Origin: Agromyces cavernae
Lineage (GTDB): Bacteria > Actinomycetota > Actinomycetes > Actinomycetales > Microbacteriaceae
DNA length: 64,000 nt
Reading direction: 5' to 3'
NCBI RefSeq assembly: GCF_021044935.1
Contig: NZ_JAJNMP010000001.1
Location: 62,001-126,000 of the forward strand
Below the pieces are notes generated by a model. The model was not told the DNA's origin, made no database searches, and was given only the letters and a program-made list of their open reading frames with translations. Position 1 is the first letter of the stretch, and each line of letters begins with the position of its first letter. A program made the position numbers and the translations under genes. Below are positions 1 to 8,244 of this stretch, piece by piece.

Positions 1-11
1 CTTCGAAGCAT
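1..11 (-). CDS. 5' end of a minus-strand gene cut by the left edge
   Basis: Only the first three codons (Met-Leu-Arg) plus part of a fourth lie in the window, so the product cannot be named. The call rests on a textbook ribosome binding site: AAAGGAGGA on the minus strand (positions 16-24), 5 nt from the ATG at 11-9. The gene is divergent from the MFS gene at 317, and a 28-bp perfect palindrome (68-95) lies between them. A sugar-catabolic or regulator gene would fit such an arrangement, but that is a guess. Confidence 0.5.
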
Positions 12-67
12 CCGATCCTCCTTTGGATCTGTCTCTGGTGAGGGGGTTTCGCGGTGCTGGCCCGCGG

Positions 68-95
68 TGTTAATCGTTTAGCTAAACGATTAACA
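68..95. promoter_or_regulatory. 28-bp perfect palindrome, probable repressor operator
   Basis: The half-site TGTTAATCGTTTAG is followed by its exact complement, giving 14 paired positions with no spacer and a GC centre. It lies 44 nt upstream of the SD of the minus-strand gene at the left edge and about 220 nt before the MFS gene. Its AT-rich arms contrast with the surrounding GC-rich DNA. The CGTTTAGC / GCTAAACG core resembles LacI- or GntR-type operators; the cognate regulator is not visible in the window. Confidence 0.7.
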
Positions 96-223
96 GGACA
101 GTAGCGGGGTGGTCCTGCGCACGCAAGCGCCGCGGGCGGATGGGGGACGATTGGCCCGCACGAGCTCGCCCGACCCAGGCAGCGGCTTGCGGGCGAATCC
201 CCACGTCGATAAAGTGCTCGAAC

Positions 224-245
224 GGAATCGAATCGATTCGATACC
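224..245. promoter_or_regulatory. Second palindrome upstream of the MFS gene
   Basis: A perfect 16-bp palindrome (ATCGAATCGATTCGAT, 227-242) extends to 22 bp with a single mismatched pair. It is centred about 80 nt before the chosen MFS start at 317 and is different in sequence from the palindrome at 68-95. Two different operators would mean two regulators, or one operator for each divergent gene. No binding protein is identified. Confidence 0.45.
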
Positions 246-316
246 TCGACATCCGCCGCCACCGGGCGCCGATGCCGCACCCCCACGCCGAAGAATCCGA
301 CCCAGAAGCAGCCAGC

Positions 317-1576
317 ATGACCGAAACCCCGCAGCCGACGGCCGCAGCCGCGCGCCCGACCCGCGAACTCGTCGCGTGGCGCAACGCGATCTTCACGATC
401 TTCTTCCTGTCGGGACTGAGTCTCGCGAGCTGGGTCGCGCGTCTCCCGGCGATTCGCGACGAGATCGGTGTCAGCACGCAGGGCGTGGGCCTCGTGATCC
501 TCGCGATGTCGATCAGCTCGGTCCTCGGGCTCATCGGCGCACCCTGGATCATGGCCCGCTTCGGTGCCCGGCTCGGCATGTCGGGTGTGCTCCTGCTCGT
601 CGCGGCGGGACTCGTGCTGATCGGCATCGGCGGCTCCATCGCGCCGTCGGTGCCGCTCGTCGTGGTCGGCCTCGCGTTGTTCGGATTCGGCAACGGATCG
701 GTCGACGTCATGATGAACGTCGAGGGGGCCGAGGCCGAACGCGAGCTCGGCAAGACCGTGATGCCGCTCATGCACGCGTTCTTCAGCTTCGGCACCGTCG
801 CCGGCGCAGCGCTCGCGGTCGCGGCATCCGCGATCGCACTGCCGGTGTGGGCGCACCTCGCGATCATCGCCGCGCTCATCGCGGTGACGGCGATCATCGC
901 CGTGCGGTTCGTGCCGGTGCGTGAGGAGCTGGGCGACGACCCGCACACCGACACGGTGCGCGAGCCGTGGAGTGTTCGACTGCGGCGCAGCCTGCGCGTC
1001 TGGGCCGACCCGCGACTGCTGCTCATCGGCGTCGTCATGCTCGGCATGTCGTTCGCCGAGGGCAGCGCCAACGATTGGCTGGCCATCGCCGCCGTCGACG
1101 GGCACGGCCTCGACCAGACCGCCGGCGCGGCCATGTTCACGGTGTTCACGATCGCCATCACGAGCGCCCGCGTCGCCGGAGGACCGTTCATCGACCGATT
1201 CGGTCGCGTCGCGATGCTGCGGAGCATGTCGATCATCGGCGTCGTCGGCCTCGCGCTGTTCATCTTCTCGAGCGAGCCGTGGCTGATCGTCGTGGGCACG
1301 GTGCTCTGGGGTATCGGCTGCTCGCTCGCGTTCCCGGTCGGCATGTCGGCTGCTGCCGATGTTCCAGACCGAGCGGATGCCGCGGCTCGCGTCAGCGCGG
1401 TCGCCATGATCGGGTACTGCGCGTTCCTGGTAGGCCCGCCCCTCATCGGGTTCCTCGGCGAGATGTTCGGGATCCTCAACGGACTCATCCTGCTGCTCGG
1501 ACTCATGGCGCTGGCGGGACTCGCGGCGCCAGCGGCTCGCGAACGCTCGGGCCCGCGGGCGCGCTCCGGAGCCTGA
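317..1576 (+). CDS. MFS transporter (YbjJ/fucose permease-like)
   Basis: A 419-aa major facilitator protein with about 12 hydrophobic segments. The first helix (TRELVAWRNAIFTIFFLSGL, ending in SWVARLPAIRD) and the FGNGSVDVMMNVEG segment are typical of the YbjJ / FucP-like branch, which contains both sugar importers and drug or metabolite exporters; the substrate cannot be read. The ATG at 317 is preferred over in-frame upstream starts (140, 272) because the transporter fold begins right after it, though the SD is weak. The 5' region holds two palindromes, so the gene is probably repressed and induced together with the divergent gene at the left edge. Confidence 0.85.
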   Translation: MTETPQPTAAAARPTRELVAWRNAIFTIFFLSGLSLASWVARLPAIRDEIGVSTQGVGLVILAMSISSVLGLIGAPWIMARFGARLGMSGVLLLVAAGLVLIGIGGSIAPSVPLVVVGLALFGFGNGSVDVMMNVEGAEAERELGKTVMPLMHAFFSFGTVAGAALAVAASAIALPVWAHLAIIAALIAVTAIIAVRFVPVREELGDDPHTDTVREPWSVRLRRSLRVWADPRLLLIGVVMLGMSFAEGSANDWLAIAAVDGHGLDQTAGAAMFTVFTIAITSARVAGGPFIDRFGRVAMLRSMSIIGVVGLALFIFSSEPWLIVVGTVLWGIGCSLAFPVGMSAAADVPDRADAAARVSAVAMIGYCAFLVGPPLIGFLGEMFGILNGLILLLGLMALAGLAAPAARERSGPRARSGA

Positions 1577-1582
1577 CGCTCG

Positions 1583-1691
1583 CCCCGCCGCATCCGCCCA
1601 CCCCGCGCCATCCGCCCGCCCCGCGGCACCCGCCCGCCCGCGTCATCCGCCCGTCTCGCGGCATCCGCCCACCTCGCGTCATCCGCCCGTC
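1583..1691 (+). repeat. Six imperfect tandem copies of an ~18-bp GC-rich unit
   Basis: Immediately after the MFS stop codon a unit close to CGCGGCATCCGCCCGCCC recurs six times with small changes (gcatccgcccacc, ccatccgcccgcc, cacccgcccgcc, tcatccgcccgtc, gcatccgcccacc, tcatccgcccgtc). No ORF runs through it with credible coding character. Slippage-prone DNA such as this can vary in copy number between strains. Confidence 0.7.
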
Positions 1692-1698
1692 GTTTCAT

Positions 1699-1768
1699 CG
1701 AACGTTTCCATTCCCGCCGAATGCGTCCACTCCAGAGGGAACGTTCGGCGCAAACGGAAACGGTCGGC
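1699..1768. repeat. Intergenic inverted-repeat element, family D copy 1
   Basis: A ~70-bp element with GTTTCC near its left end and GGAAAC near its right end, separated by a CCCGCCGAATG core. It aligns over its length with the element at 62442-62512 (shared GTTTCC, TTC.CGCCGA.TG and AAACGGAAAC blocks), so it is a dispersed family rather than chance. It lies between two plus-strand genes (MFS and nucS). Function unknown; REP-like. Confidence 0.6.
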
Positions 1769-1795
1769 ATCGCCGGGGGTGGGTGCGGGCGCCAG

Positions 1796-1925
1796 GAGGC
1801 GGGCGGGGCGCGGCGCCGAGCGAGGCGCGACGGGCGCGGCAGCAGAGAGAGGCGGGCGGGGCGCAGCGCAGAGAGAGGCGGGCGGGGCGCAGCGCCGAGC
1901 GAGGCGGGACGGGCGCGGCAGGAGA
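1796..1925 (+). repeat. GC-rich tandem repeats upstream of nucS
   Basis: Repeated blocks of the type gagagaggcgggcggggcgc and gccgagcgaggcgggacggg alternate with small changes up to about 30 nt before the nucS -10 element. No protein is encoded here. Together with the repeats at 1583-1691, almost the whole 390-bp gap before nucS is low-complexity DNA. Confidence 0.65.
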
Positions 1926-1967
1926 GTGGCTGGGCGCGGGGAGGACGAGCGCAAGTAGACTCACCGG

Positions 1968-2663
1968 GTGCGCCTCGTCATCGCCCGCTGCTCCGTCGAC
2001 TACGCGGGGCGCCTCTCCGCCCACCTGCCGCTCGCGACGCGGCTGCTCATGGTCAAGGGCGACGGCAGCCTGCTCGTGCACTCCGACGGCGGCAGCTACA
2101 AGCCGCTCAACTGGATGAGCCCGCCGTGCACCCTCACGACTGCCGAACCCGACGACGACCAGGTGGCGGCCGGCATCACCGAGGTCTGGAACGTGACGCA
2201 CCAGAAGACCGCCGACCAGCTCATCGTGTCGATCCACGAGGTGCTGCACGACTCGTCGCACGAACTCGGCATCGACCCGGGGCTCGTCAAGGACGGTGTC
2301 GAGGCGCATCTGCAGAAGCTGCTCGCCGAGCAGATCGAGCTCCTCGGCGAGGGTCACCGGCTCGTGCGGCGCGAGTACATGACGGCGATCGGTCCGGTCG
2401 ACATCCTCGCGACCGACCCGTCCGGATCGAGCGTCGCCGTCGAGCTCAAGCGCCGCGGCGACATCGACGGTGTCGAGCAGCTCACGCGCTACCTCGAGCT
2501 CATGAACCGCGACCCGCGCATCGCGCCCGTGACGGGCGTGTTCGCGGCTCAGGAGATCAAGCCCCAGGCTCGCACCCTGGCCGAGGACCGGGGCATCCGC
2601 TGCCTCGTGCTCGACTACGACGCGATGCGGGGCGTCGACGACGGCCACTCGCGACTCTTCTGA
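1968..2663 (+). CDS. nucS: Mismatch-specific endonuclease NucS (EndoMS)
   Basis: A 231-aa protein matching actinobacterial NucS in length and sequence ([20 protein letters not shown] at the N-terminus). NucS cuts both strands at G-T, T-T and G-G mismatches and replaces MutS/MutL in actinobacteria. The C-terminal RecB-like nuclease core is intact: Asp145 (GPVDILATD), Glu159-x-Lys161 (VELK) and Gln171 ([11 protein letters not shown]). The last residues, HSRLF, resemble the clamp-binding tail by which NucS contacts the DNA polymerase beta clamp. GTG start: TAGACT lies at 1956-1961, exactly 6 nt before it, and there is no SD, so the mRNA is probably leaderless. The next gene starts 90 nt downstream with its own -10. 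Confidence 0.95.
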   Translation: MRLVIARCSVDYAGRLSAHLPLATRLLMVKGDGSLLVHSDGGSYKPLNWMSPPCTLTTAEPDDDQVAAGITEVWNVTHQKTADQLIVSIHEVLHDSSHELGIDPGLVKDGVEAHLQKLLAEQIELLGEGHRLVRREYMTAIGPVDILATDPSGSSVAVELKRRGDIDGVEQLTRYLELMNRDPRIAPVTGVFAAQEIKPQARTLAEDRGIRCLVLDYDAMRGVDDGHSRLF

Positions 2664-2753
2664 CGACGGCGCACGCATAGGTGTCCGGTCGCGTGCAGAA
2701 GCCGCACACTCGACGCACAGCCATCGCGCGGAGGCGACCCCTATGATGTCACG

Positions 2754-3428
2754 GTGACTTCCCCGACGCTCACCCCCACCCGTACGTGGTCGGCCGTGCT
2801 CTTCGACCTCGACGGCACGATCGTCGACTCCGCCGCCGACATCATGGCTTCGCTCGCGCACACGTTCACCGAGATGGGCCTCCCCGTCCCCACCGATGAC
2901 GTCCTGCGCTCGTACGTCGGCCCGCCCCTGCTCGACAGCCTGCGCATGACCGCCGGCTTCACCGACGCCGAGGCATGGGAGGCGCTGGGCGTCTACCGCG
3001 ACCACTACGGCGAGCACCTGCTCTCGTCACCCGTCTTCCCCGGCGTCGCGGGTGTGCTGAACCGGCTGCACGCCGCCGGAGTCCCCATCGCCCTCGCGAC
3101 CTCGAAGCCCGAGTCGATGGCGCGCGCGGTGCTCGATCACAACGACCTCACCAAGTACTTCACGGTGATCGCCGGAGCCAGCGAAGACGAGGAGCGCAGC
3201 ACGAAGGCCGACGTCGTCGCCCACGCGCTGCGCGGCCTGCAGGCCGCCGGCATCGACACCGGCAACTCGGTGATGGTCGGCGACCGCGGGTACGACACCC
3301 TCGGTGCGCTCGCCAACGGCGTGCCGACGATCCTCGTCGAGTGGGGCTACGGCTCCCCCGCCGAGGTCGGCGACTCGTTCGCCGTCGTGCACTCGGCCGA
3401 CCAGCTGCGCAACCTGCTGCTGCGCTGA
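2754..3428 (+). CDS. HAD-family hydrolase, phosphoglycolate phosphatase-like
   Basis: A 224-aa haloacid dehalogenase-superfamily phosphatase of the Gph/PGP type. Motif I is FDLDGTIVDS with nucleophile Asp18 and Asp20; motif II Ser/Thr is in LATSKPE; motif III Lys is near STKADVVAHAL; motif IV is GDRGYD. The helical cap sits between motifs I and II. The likely job is dephosphorylation of 2-phosphoglycolate or a similar small phosphate, but many Gph-like proteins have other substrates. GTG start: TATGAT at 2742-2747 lies 6 nt before it without an SD, so translation is probably leaderless. A GC-rich hairpin around 3440 may terminate it. Confidence 0.88.
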   Translation: MTSPTLTPTRTWSAVLFDLDGTIVDSAADIMASLAHTFTEMGLPVPTDDVLRSYVGPPLLDSLRMTAGFTDAEAWEALGVYRDHYGEHLLSSPVFPGVAGVLNRLHAAGVPIALATSKPESMARAVLDHNDLTKYFTVIAGASEDEERSTKADVVAHALRGLQAAGIDTGNSVMVGDRGYDTLGALANGVPTILVEWGYGSPAEVGDSFAVVHSADQLRNLLLR

Positions 3429-3826
3429 GCGAGCGGATGTCCCGGGGCGCGTGCGCCGGGTCATCCTCAGGGTCTTCATGCGGTGCGATCGAACGCGCCC
3501 GCGCCCCGCGCCGGCGGCGCGTGCCGGGCCATCCACACGCCTTCACGCCCGCGCGATCCTGCGCACCGCTGCGATCCCGCGCGCCCGCACCCTTCGCCGC
3601 CCGACGCACGTTCTCGCCGCTGGATTCGCAGATTCCGGCGTTTCCCGCCATGTTCTGGCATGATCTGCGGCGTCTCGCAGTGAACTGAGACTTCCTCACG
3701 CAAGATTTCTCCATCTGGGCTTCCCCTTGACCCCCCGTTCGGGGCAGGATGCCGTTTACGTCCGTCTACCGACGGGCGCCGTGCGTGTCCCGCGGTCACC
3801 TCCGCGAGGCACTCGAAGGGAGAAGC
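3429..3826. other. 398-bp intergenic region before the M6 protease
   Basis: No credible gene. Just after the phosphatase stop there is a short GC-rich stem (around 3440-3460). Closer to the protease gene the sequence becomes more AT-rich and contains TTGACC at 3727-3732, a possible -35, but a well-spaced -10 is not clear. Confidence 0.4.
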
Positions 3827-6643
3827 ATGACTGGATTCACGCCCCGCGCGCGCAAGCGCGCGGTCGCGGCGATTCCGGTGCTCGCACTCGTCGCCACCGG
3901 AATGGTGTCGTTCAGCGTGAGCACCGCAGCCGCAGCTGATTCGCCGGTATCGCCGCCGGTGATCAGCGACTCGGAGTACTACATGAACCTCGTCGCCCCG
4001 CGCGTCGAGGGCGAGCTGGTCACCGAGGAAGATCTGCTGATCGACCCCGACGCCGCCCCCCGCGCCGAGCGCGCCATGGCCGCCGCCGCCGAGGTCGACC
4101 GCAAGTACGCCCAGGGCAACCCCGTCGCCGCGGGCCAGCTGGCCAAGCGCGAGGCGAAGTCGATCAAGACGGGCAAGAGCCCGAAACAGCTTCGCCAGCA
4201 GCAGCTGAAGGGCTCCAAGACGACGCAGGAGGCCAAGCTCCTCACGATCCTCGTCGAGTTCAACGAAGAGGCGGACGACGACTTCACGGGCACCTACGTG
4301 CCGACCGAGTTCGGCTCGACCGAGTGCAAGCCCGGCAACGTACAGAACGGCCCGCTCCACAACGGCATCCCCAACCCCGCCGACTACGAGCTCGAAGACA
4401 ACAACTCGATGTGGGTTCCCGACTTCTCGAGCGAGCACTTCAACAAGATGCTCTTCTCCGACGAGGGCATCACCGAGCGCGTGCGCACCGACCTCACGGG
4501 CCCCGACGGCAAGCCCGGCTTCGACATCTCGGGCTACACGATGAAGTCGATGTACGAAGAGATGTCGCGCGGCGCCTACACCGTCACCGGTGAGGCCACC
4601 CCGTGGATCACCGTGCCGCACTCCGAGGCCTGGTACGGCGCGAGCGTCTGCTTCCAGAACGACGAGGGCGTGTACGAGGCCGGCGCCATCCAGGACCAGC
4701 AGGGCCACCCGGACAACCCCAAGGGTCCGGGTCAGCTGCCCATCGACGCCGTGACGGTGCTCGCCGAGCAGCAGCCGGACTTCCCCTGGTCCGACTACGA
4801 CATCGAAGACCAGGGCGACCGCGACGGCGACGGCATCATCGACGAGCCCGACGGCGTCATCGACCACGTCGTGCTCGTGCACGCCGGTGAAGACAAGTCG
4901 GGCGGCGGCGGCGAGCAGGGCACCTACGCGCTCTGGGCGCACTCGTCGGCGGTCGCCGGCGGCGCGTCGATCCCCGGCACCGACCTCAAGCTGTCGAACT
5001 ACATCGTGCAGCCCGAAGACTCGGGTGTCGGCGTGTTCGCGCACGAGTACGGCCACGACCTCGGCCTGCCCGACCTGTACGACACCTCGAACCAGGGCAA
5101 CTCCGACGTCGACTTCTGGGACCTCATGAGCTCCGGCTCGCACGCGGGCCCGATCTTCCAGTCGATGCCGACGCACATGGGCCTCTGGGACAAGTGGGTG
5201 CTCGGCTGGGCCGACCCCGTCGTGGTGAACCCGGGTGACGACACGACCGAGATCAAGGTCGGCCAGAGCTCGCGCCCGGCCAAGGGCTCGCAGGACGGCG
5301 TCAAGGTCAACCTGCCCGCCAAGGTGATCACGCTCGCCGAACCGACGAGCGGCGAGAACATGTGGTACACCGGCGCAGACCAGGACTGGGGCGACATCCG
5401 CATCGTGCGCAACGTCGACGTGCCCGCCGACGCCAAGTTCTGGATGCAGAACAACTACGTCATCGAGGAGGACTGGGACTACGGTTTCGTCGAGGTCTCG
5501 ACCGACGGCGGCACCACCTGGACCGACCAGAAGGTCTACAACGAGGACGGCTCCGAGGCGACCACGCGCGACGGCTACCCCGACCCCAACGGCAACCTGC
5601 ACACCTTCGGTGACCGCAAGTACGGGCTGACGGGCACTTCGGGCGGGTGGAAGCACCAGTACGTCGACCTGTCGGCCTACGCCGGCCAGACGGTCGGACT
5701 GCGTCTGCGCATGGCCAGCGACGCCGCCTTCCAGGAGCGCGGATGGTTCGCCGATGACTTCGCCCTCACGAGCGGAGCCACGACGGTCTGGAGCGACGAC
5801 GTCGAGACGGGCGACAACGGCTGGACCGCCGAGGTCGACACCTTCGTCGACACGACCGGCCCCGGCTGGCGCATCGACACCGGCACGTCCGAGAACGCGC
5901 AGTACTACCTCGTCGAGTGGCGCAACTTCGACGGCTTCGACGAGGGCCTGAAGTACGGCTACGACACGGTCTACAGCGCCGGTGCGTGGAAGGTCGACAA
6001 GGTAAAGTACAACGCTCCCGGCGCCCTCATCTGGTACCGCGACACGACGTACGGCAGCACGAACCACGTGCGCACGAACGAGGCGGCACTGCCGAGCTAC
6101 GGCGCCAAGGGCGGCCTGCTGCTCGTCGACAGCCACTTCGACCCGCTGCGCCGCACCGGTGACGCGGCCGTCGAGGGTGTCCCTGCGCTGAACAACCTGC
6201 CGGGTCGCGCGCAGTCCTCCGATGTCGCGTTCGGCCTCCAGTCGACGTACCCCTTCACGGAGTGCAGGACCGGGGCCGAGCTGACCGACGAGCTCTGCAC
6301 CGACATCCCCGCCCGCGACGCGGTGAGCACCTTCACCGACGACCTCGGCTGGACCGCCGGACTCGAGGAGCTGCCCGACGGCCGCCTGGCCCGACGCTTC
6401 CGCGACGGCTCGGCCGTCGTGCCGTCGGTCGGCAACGCGCCGTACACCACCCGCATCGTCGACACCGAGGGCAACCTCGTCACCGACCTGTTCGGCACGC
6501 GGGTCGCCGGCCTCAACACCGTGCTCGGCACCGGCAACCCCGCCGACTCCGGCGTGGGCTACGGCACCGTCATCCAGGTGAAGAAGGCCTTCAAGGGCAA
6601 CACCGCCGCGTTGATCAGCATCACCCCGCCCGCCGCGGGCTGA
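3827..6643 (+). CDS. Secreted M6-family metalloprotease (immune inhibitor A-like)
   Basis: A 938-aa secreted zinc metalloprotease. The ATG at 3827 follows a GAAGGGAG ribosome site and starts a signal peptide (basic ARKRA, hydrophobic VLALVATGMVSFSV, cleavage after TAAAA). A charged pro-region follows, then the peptidase_M6 domain with the zinc motif HEYGH at residues 406-410 extended as HEYGHDLGLPDLYD, and an acidic calcium-loop-like stretch before it (DRDGDGIIDEPDG). The C-terminal half has beta-rich modules (WTDQKVYNEDGS, GLRLRMASDAAFQERGW) like the MAM/jelly-roll parts of Bacillus InhA. Family members degrade extracellular proteins. It is monocistronic, with a strong hairpin 30 nt after its stop. 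Confidence 0.92.
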   Translation: MTGFTPRARKRAVAAIPVLALVATGMVSFSVSTAAAADSPVSPPVISDSEYYMNLVAPRVEGELVTEEDLLIDPDAAPRAERAMAAAAEVDRKYAQGNPVAAGQLAKREAKSIKTGKSPKQLRQQQLKGSKTTQEAKLLTILVEFNEEADDDFTGTYVPTEFGSTECKPGNVQNGPLHNGIPNPADYELEDNNSMWVPDFSSEHFNKMLFSDEGITERVRTDLTGPDGKPGFDISGYTMKSMYEEMSRGAYTVTGEATPWITVPHSEAWYGASVCFQNDEGVYEAGAIQDQQGHPDNPKGPGQLPIDAVTVLAEQQPDFPWSDYDIEDQGDRDGDGIIDEPDGVIDHVVLVHAGEDKSGGGGEQGTYALWAHSSAVAGGASIPGTDLKLSNYIVQPEDSGVGVFAHEYGHDLGLPDLYDTSNQGNSDVDFWDLMSSGSHAGPIFQSMPTHMGLWDKWVLGWADPVVVNPGDDTTEIKVGQSSRPAKGSQDGVKVNLPAKVITLAEPTSGENMWYTGADQDWGDIRIVRNVDVPADAKFWMQNNYVIEEDWDYGFVEVSTDGGTTWTDQKVYNEDGSEATTRDGYPDPNGNLHTFGDRKYGLTGTSGGWKHQYVDLSAYAGQTVGLRLRMASDAAFQERGWFADDFALTSGATTVWSDDVETGDNGWTAEVDTFVDTTGPGWRIDTGTSENAQYYLVEWRNFDGFDEGLKYGYDTVYSAGAWKVDKVKYNAPGALIWYRDTTYGSTNHVRTNEAALPSYGAKGGLLLVDSHFDPLRRTGDAAVEGVPALNNLPGRAQSSDVAFGLQSTYPFTECRTGAELTDELCTDIPARDAVSTFTDDLGWTAGLEELPDGRLARRFRDGSAVVPSVGNAPYTTRIVDTEGNLVTDLFGTRVAGLNTVLGTGNPADSGVGYGTVIQVKKAFKGNTAALISITPPAAG

Positions 6644-6672
6644 TCGCCGAGCAACGCAACCAGCACCACCAC

Positions 6673-6712
6673 CGACGAGGCGTCGGCCCCTCCGGGGGTC
6701 GGCGCCTCGTCG
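6673..6712. terminator. Hairpin terminator after the M6 protease gene
   Basis: An 18-bp stem (CGACGAGGCGTCGGCCCC against its complement, with two G-U pairs) closes a TCCG tetraloop. There is no long T tract, as is common for actinobacterial terminators. Confidence 0.7.
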
Positions 6713-6761
6713 CCTGCCCGCTCCCCCCCCCTACACTGGCGTCGGGGCGACAGGAAGCGAG

Positions 6762-7817
6762 GTGTGCGTGAACGACGCCACGACCCGGCTCACGCACGAG
6801 CGCGAGATCACCGAACCTGTCTCGCTGACCCGCCCCGACGGAACGCTGAACCCCGACGCCGTCGGGTGGATGCGCCGGGCGCTGCTCAACACCTCGGGCA
6901 TCGGGCGCGGGCGCACCGGGCGCGGCCGCAACAAGCGATGGGAGTACTGGGGCATCACGACCCCCGACGTCATCGCCGCCGTCACGGTAGCGACGCTCGA
7001 CTACGCGACGCTCAGCCAGGTCTGGGTGCTCGATCGGCGATCGCTCGCCGACGTCGATCAGGTCGCCATCACGCCGCTCTCGCGCGGCGTCACGCTGCCC
7101 GGGTCGCTCGGCGAGGGGCCGGCGACCGCGACGGTGCCGGGCATCGAGGTGGTGATCGCCGAGGAACCCGGCCCGGCTGACGCTGCGGCCGACGGCACGC
7201 GCATCCGCGCGACGACCGCGCGGGTGAAGATCGACGTCGTCGCCGAACGACCTGCCGGGCACGAGGCGATGGGCGTCGTCGTCCCCTGGAACGACCGCCG
7301 CTTCCAATACACGGTGAAGGATGTCGCGCGCCCGGCCCGTGGCACGATCACGATCGACGGGGTCGAGCACGAACTGCCCGCCGGTGAGAGCTGGGCGGTG
7401 CTCGACCACGGCCGGGGTCGCTGGCCGTACCGCATGAACTGGCACTGGGGCGCCGCGTCGGGCCGCGAGCACGGGCGGGCCGTCGGCCTGCAGCTCGGCG
7501 GCCTGTGGACCGTCGGCACGGGCTCGACCGAGAACGCCCTCTCGATCGACGGGCGCCTGCACAAGCTCGGCGGCGAACTCGAGTGGCGCTACGACGCCGC
7601 CGACTGGCTCCGCCCGTGGTCGATCACCGGTGAACGCGTCGACCTGCGGTTCGAGCCGTTCCACGACCGCTCCTCGAAGACCGCGCTCGGGGTCATCCAC
7701 TCCGAGACGCACCAGTGCTTCGGCACGTACCGCGGCGTGGTGACCGACGACTCGGGCGAGGTGATCGCCATCGAGGCGCTCACCGGGTGGGCCGAGTACG
7801 TGCGCCAGCGCTGGTAG
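6762..7817 (+). CDS. DUF2804 domain-containing protein
   Basis: A 351-aa soluble protein covered by the uncharacterised DUF2804 family. The characteristic segments are visible: RWEYWGITTPDVIAAVTVAT near residue 65, the MNWHWG region in the middle, and GTYRGVVTDDSGE near the C-terminus. The fold looks beta-rich; no signal peptide or membrane segment. Function is not established, though members are often found with lipid or secondary-metabolism genes. Two GTG starts compete (6762 and 6768): AGGAAG at 6752-6757 suits the first, GCGAGG suits the second. It is convergent with the monooxygenase gene, 20 nt apart. Confidence 0.8.
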   Translation: MCVNDATTRLTHEREITEPVSLTRPDGTLNPDAVGWMRRALLNTSGIGRGRTGRGRNKRWEYWGITTPDVIAAVTVATLDYATLSQVWVLDRRSLADVDQVAITPLSRGVTLPGSLGEGPATATVPGIEVVIAEEPGPADAAADGTRIRATTARVKIDVVAERPAGHEAMGVVVPWNDRRFQYTVKDVARPARGTITIDGVEHELPAGESWAVLDHGRGRWPYRMNWHWGAASGREHGRAVGLQLGGLWTVGTGSTENALSIDGRLHKLGGELEWRYDAADWLRPWSITGERVDLRFEPFHDRSSKTALGVIHSETHQCFGTYRGVVTDDSGEVIAIEALTGWAEYVRQRW

Positions 7818-7837
7818 GCCTGCCAGCGCTGGTAGGA

Positions 7838-8143
7838 CTACGCGCCGGGCGCGGCGACGTATCGCTCGATCACCCGGTCGGCCAGCATCGGGATGATCCG
7901 GCCGACCCCGATCCGCTGGAAGTGCTCGGACTCGCGGTGTGCCGCGAAGCCGGCTTCATCGTCGTAGCGCTCGAGGATGACGATCTCGTCGGGCCGTTCG
8001 ACGCCCCGGTAGAACTCGTAGGCCTGGTTGGCGGGCTCGGCGCGGCTCGCAGCGGCGAGCTCGCCGAGGAGCTCGAGCACGGCATCGGTCCTTCCCTCGA
8101 GCGGGTGGTAGCGAGCGATGACCTGGAAGCAGGGCGCGGGCAT
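7838..8143 (-). CDS. ABM-domain monooxygenase (quinol monooxygenase-like)
   Basis: A 101-aa single-domain protein of the antibiotic biosynthesis monooxygenase (ABM) superfamily, a dimeric ferredoxin-like fold. The start FQVIARYHPLEGRTDAVLEL, the conserved central EFYRGVERPDEIVILERYDD and the HRESEHFQ segment are typical. Small ABM proteins act as cofactor-independent oxygenases on quinols or as heme-degrading or dimerisation modules; the substrate here is not evident. It lies just beyond the glp operon terminator on the same strand and is probably transcribed separately. Confidence 0.82.
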   Translation of the reverse strand: MPAPCFQVIARYHPLEGRTDAVLELLGELAAASRAEPANQAYEFYRGVERPDEIVILERYDDEAGFAAHRESEHFQRIGVGRIIPMLADRVIERYVAAPGA

Positions 8144-8203
8144 CAGGGTCTCCAGACGGGTCGGTTGCGGAAGGGAAGCGGGGAGAACGTGCGATCAGTG
8201 AGG

Positions 8204-8238
8204 GGATGCCGCAGCCGCGGCCTCCGGCTGCGGCATCC
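8204..8238 (-). terminator. Terminator of the glp operon
   Basis: A perfect 14-bp stem (GGATGCCGCAGCCG and complement) with a 7-nt loop sits 6 nt after the glpP stop codon, between it and the ABM gene. Confidence 0.75.
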
Positions 8239-8244
8239 GCTCGC

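Noticed and set aside
3476..6136. An 886-codon open frame on the minus strand opposite the M6 protease gene
   Set aside because: It is the mirror of a GC-rich coding region; composition is Val/Arg/Gly/Asp-heavy with no family features, while the plus strand has a signal peptide and HEXXH motif.
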